DNA from: CAYOBW01 sp964402115
GTDB lineage: Bacteria; Verrucomicrobiota; Kiritimatiellia; UBA8416; CAYOBW01
NCBI GenBank assembly: GCA_964402115.1
Contig: CAYOBW010000067.1
Span: 1 to 28,513 of the forward strand
Reading direction: 5' to 3'
Length of the DNA stretch: 28,513 bases
Part shown: positions 9,301 through 16,867 of the stretch, piece after piece
Numbering within the stretch: position 1 is the stretch's first letter
How the letters are laid out: each line of letters starts with the position of its first letter
Notes under the pieces: generated by a model
Told to the model about the DNA's origin: nothing
Database searches by the model: none
What the model saw: only the letters and a program-made list of their open reading frames with translations
Made by a program: the position numbers and the translations under genes

Positions 9301-9673
9301 CCAGGAGGGCCCCACGTGGTTCCGCTTCGTGCTGCGGCCCCACGGCGCGTTCGACCCGGCCGAAGCCACGCGCTTCGCGGTCGGCTGCAGCCAGCCGCTG
9401 CTGGCGCGACCGGCGGGCGGCGGGCGGGCGCCGCTGCTCGAGGTGACGCCGGCAGCCGTGCTCGTGACCGGGCTGAAGCCCGCGGACGACGGGCGGGGGC
9501 TGATCGTGCGACTGCAGAACGTCTCCGCGCAGGCCGCGCGGGCGGAGCTGCGCTGGCAGAAACCGGCGCCGCGCAGCGTCACGTTGAGCACGCTGGGCGA
9601 GCGGGCGGGCCGGCGGTTCGAAGGCGGCGTGGATTTGCCTGCGTGGGGCGTGGCAACCGTGCGGGCGGAGTGA
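6317..9673 (+). CDS. Exported GH38 alpha-mannosidase-type glycosidase
   Basis: A 1,118-residue exported enzyme predicted to hydrolyse alpha-mannosidic or related glycan bonds. The ATG at 6317 follows AAGGAG at 6-nt spacing and gives a signal peptide of about 20 residues. Residues about 25-185 resemble the carbohydrate-binding sandwich of PL4 rhamnogalacturonan lyases (GSWLLYDAV signature). The GH38 catalytic domain starts near 290. HSHTDIG gives the zinc ligands H299 and D301, SDVPGH gives the probable nucleophile and ligand D416, and EHTWG gives H627. All four zinc-site positions of the Golgi mannosidase II family are therefore present. The C-terminal sandwich region (NNHWGTNYR near 985) is typical of bacterial GH38 proteins. 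A UroD-fold gene follows after 54 nt. Substrate is unproven; linkage and sugar cannot be read from the sequence. Confidence 0.85.
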   Translation: MRYLIMAGMWAVCAAGVGAQDGKAGWSIGKADGNTREFALAPGNYAGYAEDPVYLVGTSDPARDWPYVHPGPADAWAGSRPHTFTVLFNLAAVPAAGQPRLVLRLADTHSRNLVQLEMALNDAKTTRDLPAGGGDDSVQGKPEAGKRLEVAWDLPLSALKAGGNELRLTTLRGSWLLYDAVALQLPDGSQLAPVTNYTRLAGLRAVRALVQKSGTVFQPVTADIVHGGAEGTAELVAGKQRQTVALKSGRQSVDLLLPPVTGAVPVTVQLLVAGLPEQARTVTLQPVRRVTIYIVPHSHTDIGYTALQTEIEQKQVNNLIQGIEIARRTEAYPEGARFVWNVEEAWAADLYLQRQGETGRQTLRQAVREGKVALTGMYLNELSGLCRPEELLRLYRYGTRLGAEYGVPVNTAMISDVPGHVWGNVPAMAQAGIKYLSTAPNYFDRIGNILVEWENKPFYWVGPDGQSQVLVWIPWWGYALSHRIRQLSDPLVAEFQAALDAKAYPYDIAYIRWAGHGDNAEPEPSICDFVRDWKARYAWPRFIISSQQEPFEALEKRHGAALPRVRGDWTPYWEDGAGSSALETGLNRASSDRVAQAETLWAMLDSASYPAAAFEAAWNRVLLYSEHTWGAWCSVTDPEHEQTRGQWKIKRSYAVQADAQSRDLLSRALALGRAGTAVAPGALEVLNTVSWPRSALVTLTAAEAAAGNDRVCDATGQPVPSQRLTDGALVFLAGGVPPLGAASFAVGAGAPSPAPAPATATAAGALLENDRVRVRLDERTGGIVELTAKAHGGNFADPASGHALNEYLYFNGSDPKTARSNGAVKIRVGEPGPLVASLVVESEAPGCKRLVREVRLRAGEEAVEVLNLVDKERLRAPNYKADNGKESLNFAYCFAVSNGLVRLDVPFGVVQAEEDQMPSACRNWLSLSRWADVSAAERGVTLVSLDAPLLQVGGLTANLLNSQTNPDVWRKRIDPSQRLFVWAMNNHWGTNYRAYQEGPTWFRFVLRPHGAFDPAEATRFAVGCSQPLLARPAGGGRAPLLEVTPAAVLVTGLKPADDGRGLIVRLQNVSAQAARAELRWQKPAPRSVTLSTLGERAGRRFEGGVDLPAWGVATVRAE

Positions 9674-9727
9674 GGGAAGGCCGCAGGTGGATAGGCTGTG
9701 GTCTGTAGCAGGGAAAGGGGAGGTAAC

Positions 9728-10747
9728 GTGAGCAAACGCGATTTGATCCGACGGCTGATTGCCGGCGAGCCGGTGGAGCGGTGCGGACTGTGGCTGGGCA
9801 AGCCGCACGTGGACACCTGGCCGATTCTGCACGCGTATTTCGGGACGAAGACCGAGGAGGAGTGGCGCCGGAAGCTGGGCGACGACTGCCGCTGGATCAA
9901 CCCGCAGTCCTACAAGGACGCCTACCGCGACCCGCAGGGGCGCACGCTCTTCGACGCGGGGCTCGACCGCACCAAGCACCGCGTGCCGCCGCTCGCGGCG
10001 TGCGAGACGGTGGCCGAAATCGAGCGCTACGCGTGGCCCGATCCGGCGCACCTGCATTTCGACAGCTGCCTGGCCGACCTCCGCAACGCCGGGGACGTCT
10101 ACCGCCTCAGCGGCCTGTGGACCTGCTTCTACCACAACCTCGCCGACCTCTTCGGGATGGAGGAGTACTTCGTGAAGATGTACACCCACCCGGACGTGGT
10201 GCAGGCGGCCACGGACCGGGTCTGCGGCTTCTACTACGAGGCCAACGAGCGCTTCTTCCGGGCCGCCGGCGACCTGGTGGACGCCTTCTTCTTCGGCAAC
10301 GACTTTGGCACGCAGCTCAGCCTCATCTGCGGGCCGGCGCAATTCGACGCGTTCATCATGCCGTGGTTCCGCCGGTTCACCGCGCAGGGCCACCGCCACG
10401 GGCGCCAGGTCGTGCTCCACTCGTGCGGCTCGATCCACCCCGTGATCGAGCGCCTGATCGAGTCGGGGGTCAACTGCCTCCATCCGCTGCAGGCGCTGGC
10501 CGCGGACATGGACGCCGCGACGCTGGCGCGGGATTTCAAGGGCCGGATCGCGTTCATGGGCGGCGTGGACGCGCAGGAGTTGCTCACGAACGGGACACCG
10601 GAGCAAGTGCGGGCCGCTGTGCGCCGGGTGAAGCGGTTGCTGGGGCCGAACCTGATCGTCAGCCCCAGCCACGAGGCCATCCTGCCCAACGTGCCGCCGG
10701 AGAACGTCGAAGCGCTGGCCCAGGCCGCGCGGGAGGAGCAGGCATGA
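9728..10747 (+). CDS. UroD-fold protein, copy 1 (methyltransferase-like)
   Basis: A 339-residue cytoplasmic protein of the uroporphyrinogen decarboxylase superfamily (PF01208 type). The GTG at 9728 follows AGGGGAGG closely; an in-frame GTG at 9698 lacks such a site. Near the C-terminus, HSCGSIHPVIERLIESG places H231 and C233, with C250 soon after (NCLHPLQ). A His-x-Cys plus a later Cys is how the corrinoid methyltransferases MtaA/MtbA bind zinc. The family also includes HemE, but I do not see its FSD decarboxylase motif and no heme genes are nearby, so a heme role is unlikely. It lies between the GH38 gene and a second UroD-fold gene, with which it shares an ATGA stop/start overlap. The substrate is unknown; methyl transfer is inference. 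Confidence 0.82.
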   Translation: MSKRDLIRRLIAGEPVERCGLWLGKPHVDTWPILHAYFGTKTEEEWRRKLGDDCRWINPQSYKDAYRDPQGRTLFDAGLDRTKHRVPPLAACETVAEIERYAWPDPAHLHFDSCLADLRNAGDVYRLSGLWTCFYHNLADLFGMEEYFVKMYTHPDVVQAATDRVCGFYYEANERFFRAAGDLVDAFFFGNDFGTQLSLICGPAQFDAFIMPWFRRFTAQGHRHGRQVVLHSCGSIHPVIERLIESGVNCLHPLQALAADMDAATLARDFKGRIAFMGGVDAQELLTNGTPEQVRAAVRRVKRLLGPNLIVSPSHEAILPNVPPENVEALAQAAREEQA

Positions 10748-11892
10748 CGCGCAAGGCACGTTTCCTGACTGCCCTGCAGGGGCGCCAGCCGGACCGGGTG
10801 CCGATGTTCGACTTCCTGTTCCAGCAGCCGATGTACGAGGCGCTGATCGGCCGCCGCCCGGACGTCTACAACGCGCGGGACGCGGTCGCCTGCGCGCTGG
10901 CGCTGGAGCACGACAGCGTCTGGATTCCGTTCGGCGGGTTCAGCGGGTACCAGCCGAAGCTGCTCACCGAGAAGGTGTACGTGGACGAGTGGGGCACGAC
11001 GTATCAGAAGGACAGCGCCTCGTGGCCGATCGACTCCCCGATCGCGTATCCGATCCGGACGCGCACCGACCTCGCCGCGTACGCGCCGCCCGACCCGACG
11101 CTGCCCGGGCGGGACGCGGAGATCCGGACGGCCCGTGCGCTGCCGCACGACCTCGCCATCTGCGGCGGCGTGCTCGGCCCGTTCACGTGCGCCTGGATGC
11201 TGATGGGCCTCGAGGCCATCAGCTACGCGCTTTACGACGATCCGGGGCTGGTGACAGCCTGCTGCCGCTTCGCGGTGGAGTACGGCAAGGAGGCCGCGCG
11301 GCTGAGCGTCGCGGCCGGCTGCGACGGCATCTGGATCTCCGACGACTTCGGCGACAGTCACGCCGGGTTCGTCAGCACGGATATGTTCCGCGAACACGTG
11401 CTGCCGCACTTCGCCGAGCTGGCCGCGTACATCCACAACCTCGGCGTGCCGGTGCTGCTGCACTCCTGCGGCTGCATCTCGCAGTACCTGGACGACCTCG
11501 CGCAGACCCCGATCGCCTCGATTCATCCCCTGCAGCGGACAGCGAAGATGGACCTGCGCACGGTGAAGGAGCGGTACGGGCGGCGGTTCTGCATCATCGG
11601 CAACATCGACTCCTCGCGCACGCTCCCCTTCGGCACGCCAGCCGACGTCGAGGCCGAGGCGCGGGAAGCGATCGCGATAGCCGCCCCCGGCGGCGGCTAC
11701 GTCCTCGCCTCCGACCACTCCCTGCACGATGGCATCCCCCTCGCCAACATCCTGGCCCTGCGCGATGCGGGGCTGAAGTATGGCAGCGAGGCGTACCGGC
11801 CTATCATACCGTCCCCAGCCCGTTGTCCGACATCGCCAGCCGCCGGTAGGCTTTCGGCGTCACCTGCCGGCGGCGCAGAAACTGCCGGTTGA
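10744..11892 (+). CDS. UroD-fold protein, copy 2 (methyltransferase-like)
   Basis: A 382-residue paralogue of the preceding protein, translationally coupled to it by ATGA (start 10744, previous stop 10745-10747). The N-terminus GRQPDRVPMFDF matches the G-x-x-P-D-R-x-P opening of the UroD family, and HSCGC provides H240 and C242 in the barrel position where MtaA-type enzymes bind zinc. The family core appears to end near GLKYGSEAY, about 30 residues before the stop. The remaining tail is read through sequence that is antisense to the 3' end of the AraC gene, giving an 89-bp convergent overlap. The tail is low in complexity (SPARCPTSPAAGRL) and is probably an accidental extension. Function as for copy 1, with the same uncertainty. 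Confidence 0.82.
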   Translation: MTRKARFLTALQGRQPDRVPMFDFLFQQPMYEALIGRRPDVYNARDAVACALALEHDSVWIPFGGFSGYQPKLLTEKVYVDEWGTTYQKDSASWPIDSPIAYPIRTRTDLAAYAPPDPTLPGRDAEIRTARALPHDLAICGGVLGPFTCAWMLMGLEAISYALYDDPGLVTACCRFAVEYGKEAARLSVAAGCDGIWISDDFGDSHAGFVSTDMFREHVLPHFAELAAYIHNLGVPVLLHSCGCISQYLDDLAQTPIASIHPLQRTAKMDLRTVKERYGRRFCIIGNIDSSRTLPFGTPADVEAEAREAIAIAAPGGGYVLASDHSLHDGIPLANILALRDAGLKYGSEAYRPIIPSPARCPTSPAAGRLSASPAGGAETAG

Positions 11893-12703
11893 AATGCGAG
11901 AGGTTGTTGAAGCCGACCTTGAGGGCGATGTCCAGCACCGCTTCGCCGCTTTCGCGCAGAAAGAAGCACGCCCGGTCAATGCGCCAGTCGTTCAGGTAGT
12001 CCACGAACGTGGTGCCGGTCATGCGCCGGAAGAAGCGGCAGAAGGTCGGCACGCTCATGTTGACCGAGGCAGCCATGTCTTCCAGCTTCAGCGGCTCGTG
12101 CCCGTGTTCGTGGATATGGGCCAGCACGCGGGCAAACGGCAGATGCTCGCGGTCGATGGCCGTGTAGTCGTAGTCCTCCGCCACGATGGGAGCGTGATGC
12201 CCCCCCCCGGCGAGCATGTCCAGCAGCGCCAGGAAGGTCAGGAACTGGGGCAGGCCCGTGCCTTCCAGGTGTACGATCTGCTCCATGAAGGTCTCGGCGG
12301 CCCGGACGTCGGCCGGATCGGTGAAGTCCACGCCGCGGGTCGCGCCATGGAGGAGGCGGCTGATGTTCTGCAATTCGCGTTTCTCCAGCAACTCAACGCC
12401 GAGCGACTCACGCGTGAAATGGACGACGGTGTTGTCCATGGTCGCCCGCGCGCCGACGTGCGTCTCGAAAGCGAACGTGTGCGGCAGGTTGGGACCGAAG
12501 AGCTGCAGGCTCAGCGGGCCGTAGTTGGCAACCCGGTTGCCGATCAGGCTGCGCCCCCGGCTCCCGCGGGTCATGACCAGTTCGAACTCGGGGTGGTAGT
12601 GAAAAAGGAAGTCCGGCTCGCCCGTATAGTAGTGCAGCAGGATGGCCCGCCCCGTGTCCTTCGGCAGCGTATAGAGCCTGGGGGCCAGATGCAGGTCTTT
12701 CAT
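11804..12703 (-). CDS. AraC-family transcriptional regulator
   Basis: A 299-residue DNA-binding regulator. Residues about 20-75 form a cupin-like sensor domain (FHYHPEFELVM, then GPLSLQLFGPNLPHTF), the usual ligand-binding part of AraC proteins that respond to sugars. The last 100 residues are the paired helix-turn-helix domain: LKLEDMAASVNMSVPTFCRF for the first helix pair, then LDIALKVGFNNLSHFNRQF and the P-K-A-Y-R-R end. The ATG at 12703 is preferred over a GTG at 12760, although neither has a clear ribosome site. The gene is divergent from the discoidin-GH38-UroD operon across 182 bp, the standard arrangement for a local activator, so that operon is the likely target. Its 3' end overlaps the UroD gene on the other strand by 89 bp. 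The inducer is probably a saccharide (inference). Confidence 0.88.
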   Translation of the reverse strand: MKDLHLAPRLYTLPKDTGRAILLHYYTGEPDFLFHYHPEFELVMTRGSRGRSLIGNRVANYGPLSLQLFGPNLPHTFAFETHVGARATMDNTVVHFTRESLGVELLEKRELQNISRLLHGATRGVDFTDPADVRAAETFMEQIVHLEGTGLPQFLTFLALLDMLAGGGHHAPIVAEDYDYTAIDREHLPFARVLAHIHEHGHEPLKLEDMAASVNMSVPTFCRFFRRMTGTTFVDYLNDWRIDRACFFLRESGEAVLDIALKVGFNNLSHFNRQFLRRRQVTPKAYRRLAMSDNGLGTV

Positions 12704-12885
12704 CGGGAAAGGGTAGCACAACGCCTGATCGAATAGTATCGGAAAAATGATTGTCTGCACGTAGCGGCGTGGTTCCTGTCGGGCGTATATTCCTTTACCA
12801 ATAAGCCGTCACGGTGCGCCCGGCGGGGTCTGATAGCGACCGGCCGACAGGAGCCGGCGGCGGGCGCGGACGGAGGAGGGGTGGC
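12704..12885. promoter_or_regulatory. Divergent control region, AraC and discoidin operon
   Basis: This gap carries an AT-rich island (about 12730-12810) that stands out in GC-rich surroundings. It holds a TATATT at 12786-12791 facing the operon and a TACTAT read on the minus strand at 12733-12738, about 30 nt ahead of the AraC start. Both are -10-like, but neither has a convincing -35 partner. A short imperfect inverted repeat, CGA-6 nt-TCG, overlaps the minus-strand box and might be part of an operator. The ribosome site GGAGGAGGGG lies just before 12886. Confidence 0.4.
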
Positions 12886-15315
12886 ATGCAACGCTATGGC
12901 TGGCACCGGTGGATCGTGGCGGGCGTATGGCTGGCGGGCGCGGCGGGCGCCCGGGCCGACTTCATCAAGCCGATCGATGCGCGAGTGAGTTCGATCTACT
13001 CGTGGGACCAGAAGCCGCAGAACATCATCAACGGTTCCGGCCTCTCGGTGGAGAGCGCCGCCGGCACGCATGACAACCACGCCAGCGCGGCGACCATGTG
13101 GCACGCGGGGGCCAACGAGGGCGGACTGGGTGGCCCCACGGGCAATCCGCCCGCCGTGAACGGCCAGACGGTCATCCTCAAGCTCGGCACGATCCAGTCC
13201 TACAACCTCAGCGCGCTCTACGTCTGGAACATGAACCAAAACGGATACACCGTGCGCGGGGTCAAGAACGTGACGATCTACGTCTCCTCCGAGGAGGACA
13301 TGGTCAAGGCCACCAGTTGGACGTCGCTGGGCGCCTTCGTGTTCAACCAAGCCGGCGGCACCGCGGCGCAGCCCGCCCAGACCGTCCCCATCAGCGCCAG
13401 CAACGTCCGCCTCGTCAAGTTCGTCATCCAGTCGTGCTACGGCAACCCGTCGGACTTCGTCGGACTCAGCGAAGTGCGGTTCGAGGGGACCGCCGGCGCC
13501 CAGTACGACACCGAGGGCGTCCTGCCCATGCCCGGCCTCACGGGGTGGGCCAACCCGTACAGCATCAGCTACGCGCCTTGGTACGTCTTCGATTCGGCGC
13601 CGACGGAGTACGCCTGCGCGAGCCAGGGCGCCGGCACCTCGACGCCCGCAACACCCTCCTACTCGACCGCCCAGAACAACGGCACGTGGCTGCAGTTCGA
13701 CTTCGGCGTGCCGGTGACGATGGACCGCGTGGTGCTCGCCACGCGCCCCTACACGACCGAGTACGTGGGCGCCTCCCACTTCATCTTCAGCAGCGACGCG
13801 ACCTTCAGCGCGGCCGACGCGCTCGTGACCATCGCCACCACCGGCAACAATGGCCACAGCCAGGTGCACGCCTTCGGCCAGAAGATCACGGCGCGCTATG
13901 TGCGGTGGGAGGCCGGCAGTTCGACGCCGGCCAACGGCAACCTCGGCGCACGGGAGATCCGCTTCCTCAACACGCCGGCCACCACGGTCAAGGCCGCCGG
14001 CGTGACGGTCAGCGCCGCGGCCGCGCGGCACAGCGCCCCCTACGACCAGTCGCACTTCGTGAATGGCGACGCCGGCGCCGGCGGCGACTACATCGAGTAC
14101 GCCTCCAACTCGCAGGGCGTGAACACGTACGCCGACTTCGATTTCGGGTGCGTGCGCGCGGTCGCGGCGTTCGACTACTTCGACCGGGCCGATCCGGGCC
14201 AAGTCAGCGCGTACGACATGATCTTCAGCCGCGACGCGACGTGGGGCAATGCCGACGACGTGACGCGCAGCTACACCAAGGGCGGCCGCTGGACGCAGAG
14301 CGACGTGTTCGCCGCCATCGATGCGCGCTACGTGCGCTTCGACGTCACCGCCATCAACAACGGATCCTACACGGCGGTCGGCGGCGCGGAGATGCTGTTC
14401 TACACCGGCGTGCGCACCCAAGGCCACCTCTCCAACCCGCGCATCACGGCCTCGGCAGACCCCTTCAGCGCCAGCTACGTGGCGGCGAACGTGTTCGAAC
14501 CCGCCTACAACAGCGAGTTCGCCACCTCCGGCAACGGCGCGGGCACGCCGTTCTCCACGGATGTGAACAACGGCACCTGGATCCACTTCGACTTCGAAGC
14601 CCCCGTGACCGTGGACACCTTCATCAACGCCACGCGCGCCAACCCCAACGACGTCATCGGCGTCTCGCGCCTGATTTTCAGTCAGGACGCCACATTTGAT
14701 GCGGCCGACGCCATCGTCGCGTTCAACCCCTCGGGGTCGAACGCCAGCGGCCTGATCCAGCGCTTCGCGGCGCAGACGGCGCGCTACGTGCGCTGGGAGG
14801 TGCTGTCGTCGTTGGGCTCGTCGCAGAACCTGGGCGGCCAGCAGTTCTGGTTCCTGGACGCGCCGGCGCTGGACCGCCTGCCGGCGCCGAGCGCCTTCAA
14901 CGGCTCGGCGGCATTCCCCGGCTACGCCCTGGCCGACGCAGCCGACGGCAACGTCGGCACGGGCGTCGGCAACGAGTACGCCAGCAACGGCGCGGGGGCG
15001 GGCACCTTCATCGACTTCGACTTCAGCCAAGCCGAGCCGATCGCGGGCTTCACCTGGTGGAACCGCCAGATGGACGTCATCACCCAGTACCAGATGGTCT
15101 TCGCCAACAATCCGCTCTTCACGGCGCCCGTGGCCACACTGAGCTTCACGGCCAACGCCAACGGCGCCCGGGCCAACACGGAGCTGTTCACCCGCGTCAT
15201 CGCGCGCTACGTGCGGTTCCAGGCCACGGCCTACGCCAACTTCCCCAACACGGGGATGGCGGAGATCGAGTTCTACGAGCACCCGCAGATTGGCACGATG
15301 TTCGTGGTGCGGTGA
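12886..15315 (+). CDS. Exported five-module discoidin-like protein A
   Basis: An 809-residue exported protein, probably a glycan- or surface-binding protein without catalytic activity. The ATG at 12886 has GGAGGAGGGG at about 5 nt, and a signal peptide ends near ARA, followed by DFIKP. Five beta-sandwich modules similar to F5/8 type C (discoidin) domains follow, with boundaries near residues 25, 202, 366, 512 and 665. Modules close with strands of one pattern: VRLVKFVIQ...LSEVRFEG, ARYVRWEA...AREIRFL, ARYVRFDV...GAEMLFY, ARYVRWEV...QQFWFL and ARYVRFQA...MAEIEFYE. DFDF-type strands precede each. The chain ends GTMFVVR. It is the first gene of the operon, and the next gene is a shorter paralogue 52 nt downstream. 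Ligand unknown. Confidence 0.8.
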   Translation: MQRYGWHRWIVAGVWLAGAAGARADFIKPIDARVSSIYSWDQKPQNIINGSGLSVESAAGTHDNHASAATMWHAGANEGGLGGPTGNPPAVNGQTVILKLGTIQSYNLSALYVWNMNQNGYTVRGVKNVTIYVSSEEDMVKATSWTSLGAFVFNQAGGTAAQPAQTVPISASNVRLVKFVIQSCYGNPSDFVGLSEVRFEGTAGAQYDTEGVLPMPGLTGWANPYSISYAPWYVFDSAPTEYACASQGAGTSTPATPSYSTAQNNGTWLQFDFGVPVTMDRVVLATRPYTTEYVGASHFIFSSDATFSAADALVTIATTGNNGHSQVHAFGQKITARYVRWEAGSSTPANGNLGAREIRFLNTPATTVKAAGVTVSAAAARHSAPYDQSHFVNGDAGAGGDYIEYASNSQGVNTYADFDFGCVRAVAAFDYFDRADPGQVSAYDMIFSRDATWGNADDVTRSYTKGGRWTQSDVFAAIDARYVRFDVTAINNGSYTAVGGAEMLFYTGVRTQGHLSNPRITASADPFSASYVAANVFEPAYNSEFATSGNGAGTPFSTDVNNGTWIHFDFEAPVTVDTFINATRANPNDVIGVSRLIFSQDATFDAADAIVAFNPSGSNASGLIQRFAAQTARYVRWEVLSSLGSSQNLGGQQFWFLDAPALDRLPAPSAFNGSAAFPGYALADAADGNVGTGVGNEYASNGAGAGTFIDFDFSQAEPIAGFTWWNRQMDVITQYQMVFANNPLFTAPVATLSFTANANGARANTELFTRVIARYVRFQATAYANFPNTGMAEIEFYEHPQIGTMFVVR
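15292..15315 (+). other. C-terminal GTMFVVR tail codons
   Basis: The last seven residues, GTMFVVR, and TGA follow the end of the fifth discoidin-like module after a four-residue linker. They match the tails of the neighbouring paralogue and of the large Ig-like protein. Confidence 0.6.
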
Positions 15316-15367
15316 GACCGCGGCCCAGCCCGGCGCTGCATGCCGGGGGTCGTTTGAAAGGCGCACG

Positions 15368-16852
15368 ATGCCGATTCTGACAGCCCATCGCCGCCTGGCC
15401 GTCTGCGCCTGGCTGGCCGGTCTCGCGACCGCCGCACGGGCGGATTTCATCAAGCCGGTCACGGCCTGGGCGAGTTCGACCTACAACGCCGACCAGATCA
15501 TTGTCAAGATCGTCAACGGCGTCGGGCTGTCCGGCAGTGAGTCGGTGTCCGCAACCCACGACAACCAGGCCAGTGCCCAGACCATGTGGCACGCGGCCGC
15601 GGTGGCGGCCAGCAACGTCAGCGTGATCGTCCTGCTCGACACGGACACGGCGTACGATCTCACGCAGATGTACGTGTGGAACCACAACCAGGCCGCCCTC
15701 ACGGGCCGCGGCATCAGCAACGTGAACGTGTACGTGTCGGCCGATGCCCATGTCGAGTCCCCGCACTGGGAGTTCGTGGGGACCTGCACGTTCGCACGGG
15801 CGGCGGGCGGCCCGACAGAGCCATGCCAGTCCCTGCCGTTGCCGGCCACCCGTGTCCGCATGGTCAAGCTGAGCATCCAGTCGGCCTGGGACGGCGCTGC
15901 GGCGCCGTACGTGGGCCTGAGCGAAATCCGTTTCGAGGGCACGCCTGTCCCCGTCAGTCCGATGCCGTGGACGGTGAGCGGTTACACGGCCTACAACACG
16001 AGCTACGCACACCGCAACGCCGTCACGGGTACCGAAGCCGACTACGCGAGCCAGGGCGGCGGGACGAACACCTACCTCGACTTCGACTTCGTTGAGCCGG
16101 TGACATTCGACCGCATCGTGATGGTGCAGCGGGATTCACCGGCCGCGGCGGACCTGTTTCAGCGCGTCCGGATCACCTGCAGCGCCGACGCGGTCTTCGA
16201 CGCAGCCGATCCGTACGAAGAGCTGCTCGTGTCCCAGCCGCTGCGGGGCCGGAGCGACATCGTCGCGCTCACCCGCACCGCGCCGGCGCGCTACGTGCGC
16301 TGGAAGGTCGAGAGCCTGGCCGCCGAGGGCACGTCGAACGTGGGCGCGATGGAGATCCTCTTCCTGCGCCAGCCGCCGGGGTCGGCGCGAATCGCCGGCG
16401 TGACCGTGGTCTATGCGGCGACGCCGTTCAACGCCGACTACGCGGCGGTCAACGCGGTCAACGGGGTGGTGGGCCGGAGCACCGTGCTGCCCGCGGGCAT
16501 CGAGTACGCAGCGGCCGGCCTGGGCGTGGACACCTTTCTCGATTTCGACCTCGGCCGGCCGGAGCGGCTGGCGGCGTTCGAGTTCATCGACCGCCTCGGC
16601 TACGTGGATCACGTGGACGGCTTCGATCTGATCCTCAGCCAGGATGCCACGTTCGGCAACGGGGATGACGTGAAGCGCAGCTACGCCACGGCCGGCTCGC
16701 TTATGCACGCCGACCATTTCCCGTCGTCCATACTCTGCCGCTACGTGCGCTTCGATGTGACCAGCCTCATCAGCACCAGCCCGAACGCCGGCGCCAGCGA
16801 GTTCATTTTCTACAGGCAGACAACGTCGGGCACGGTGCTGATCGTACGATGA
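15368..16852 (+). CDS. Exported three-module discoidin-like protein B
   Basis: A 494-residue exported paralogue of protein A. The ATG at 15368 follows AAAGG at about 7 nt. The signal peptide and first mature residues repeat those of protein A (ARADFIKP, then a WASSTY/VSSIY-like strand, and NGVGLSG against NGSGLSV). The H-D-N-x-A-S-A-x-T-M-W-H-A block is also shared. Three discoidin-like modules end near residues 189, 334 and 482 (LSEIRFEG, AMEILFLR, ASEFIFYR), each with a V-R-M/W/F strand before it. The tail is GTVLIVR. It lies 15 nt before the GH38-like gene and so is co-transcribed with it. This suggests the pair of discoidin proteins holds substrate or anchors cells while the glycosidase acts (inference). 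Confidence 0.8.
   Translation: MPILTAHRRLAVCAWLAGLATAARADFIKPVTAWASSTYNADQIIVKIVNGVGLSGSESVSATHDNQASAQTMWHAAAVAASNVSVIVLLDTDTAYDLTQMYVWNHNQAALTGRGISNVNVYVSADAHVESPHWEFVGTCTFARAAGGPTEPCQSLPLPATRVRMVKLSIQSAWDGAAAPYVGLSEIRFEGTPVPVSPMPWTVSGYTAYNTSYAHRNAVTGTEADYASQGGGTNTYLDFDFVEPVTFDRIVMVQRDSPAAADLFQRVRITCSADAVFDAADPYEELLVSQPLRGRSDIVALTRTAPARYVRWKVESLAAEGTSNVGAMEILFLRQPPGSARIAGVTVVYAATPFNADYAAVNAVNGVVGRSTVLPAGIEYAAAGLGVDTFLDFDLGRPERLAAFEFIDRLGYVDHVDGFDLILSQDATFGNGDDVKRSYATAGSLMHADHFPSSILCRYVRFDVTSLISTSPNAGASEFIFYRQTTSGTVLIVR
16829..16852 (+). other. C-terminal GTVLIVR tail codons
   Basis: Seven residues, GTVLIVR, and TGA close the discoidin-like protein B, matching the tails at 309-332 and 15292-15315 in protein sequence but with different synonymous codons. 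Confidence 0.6.
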
Positions 16853-16867
16853 GGGGAAGAGGAAGCC

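Noticed and set aside
9728..11892. UroD-fold genes as hemE for heme synthesis
   Set aside because: I do not see the HemE active-site FSD motif, there are several paralogues, and the neighbours are glycosidases rather than heme genes.
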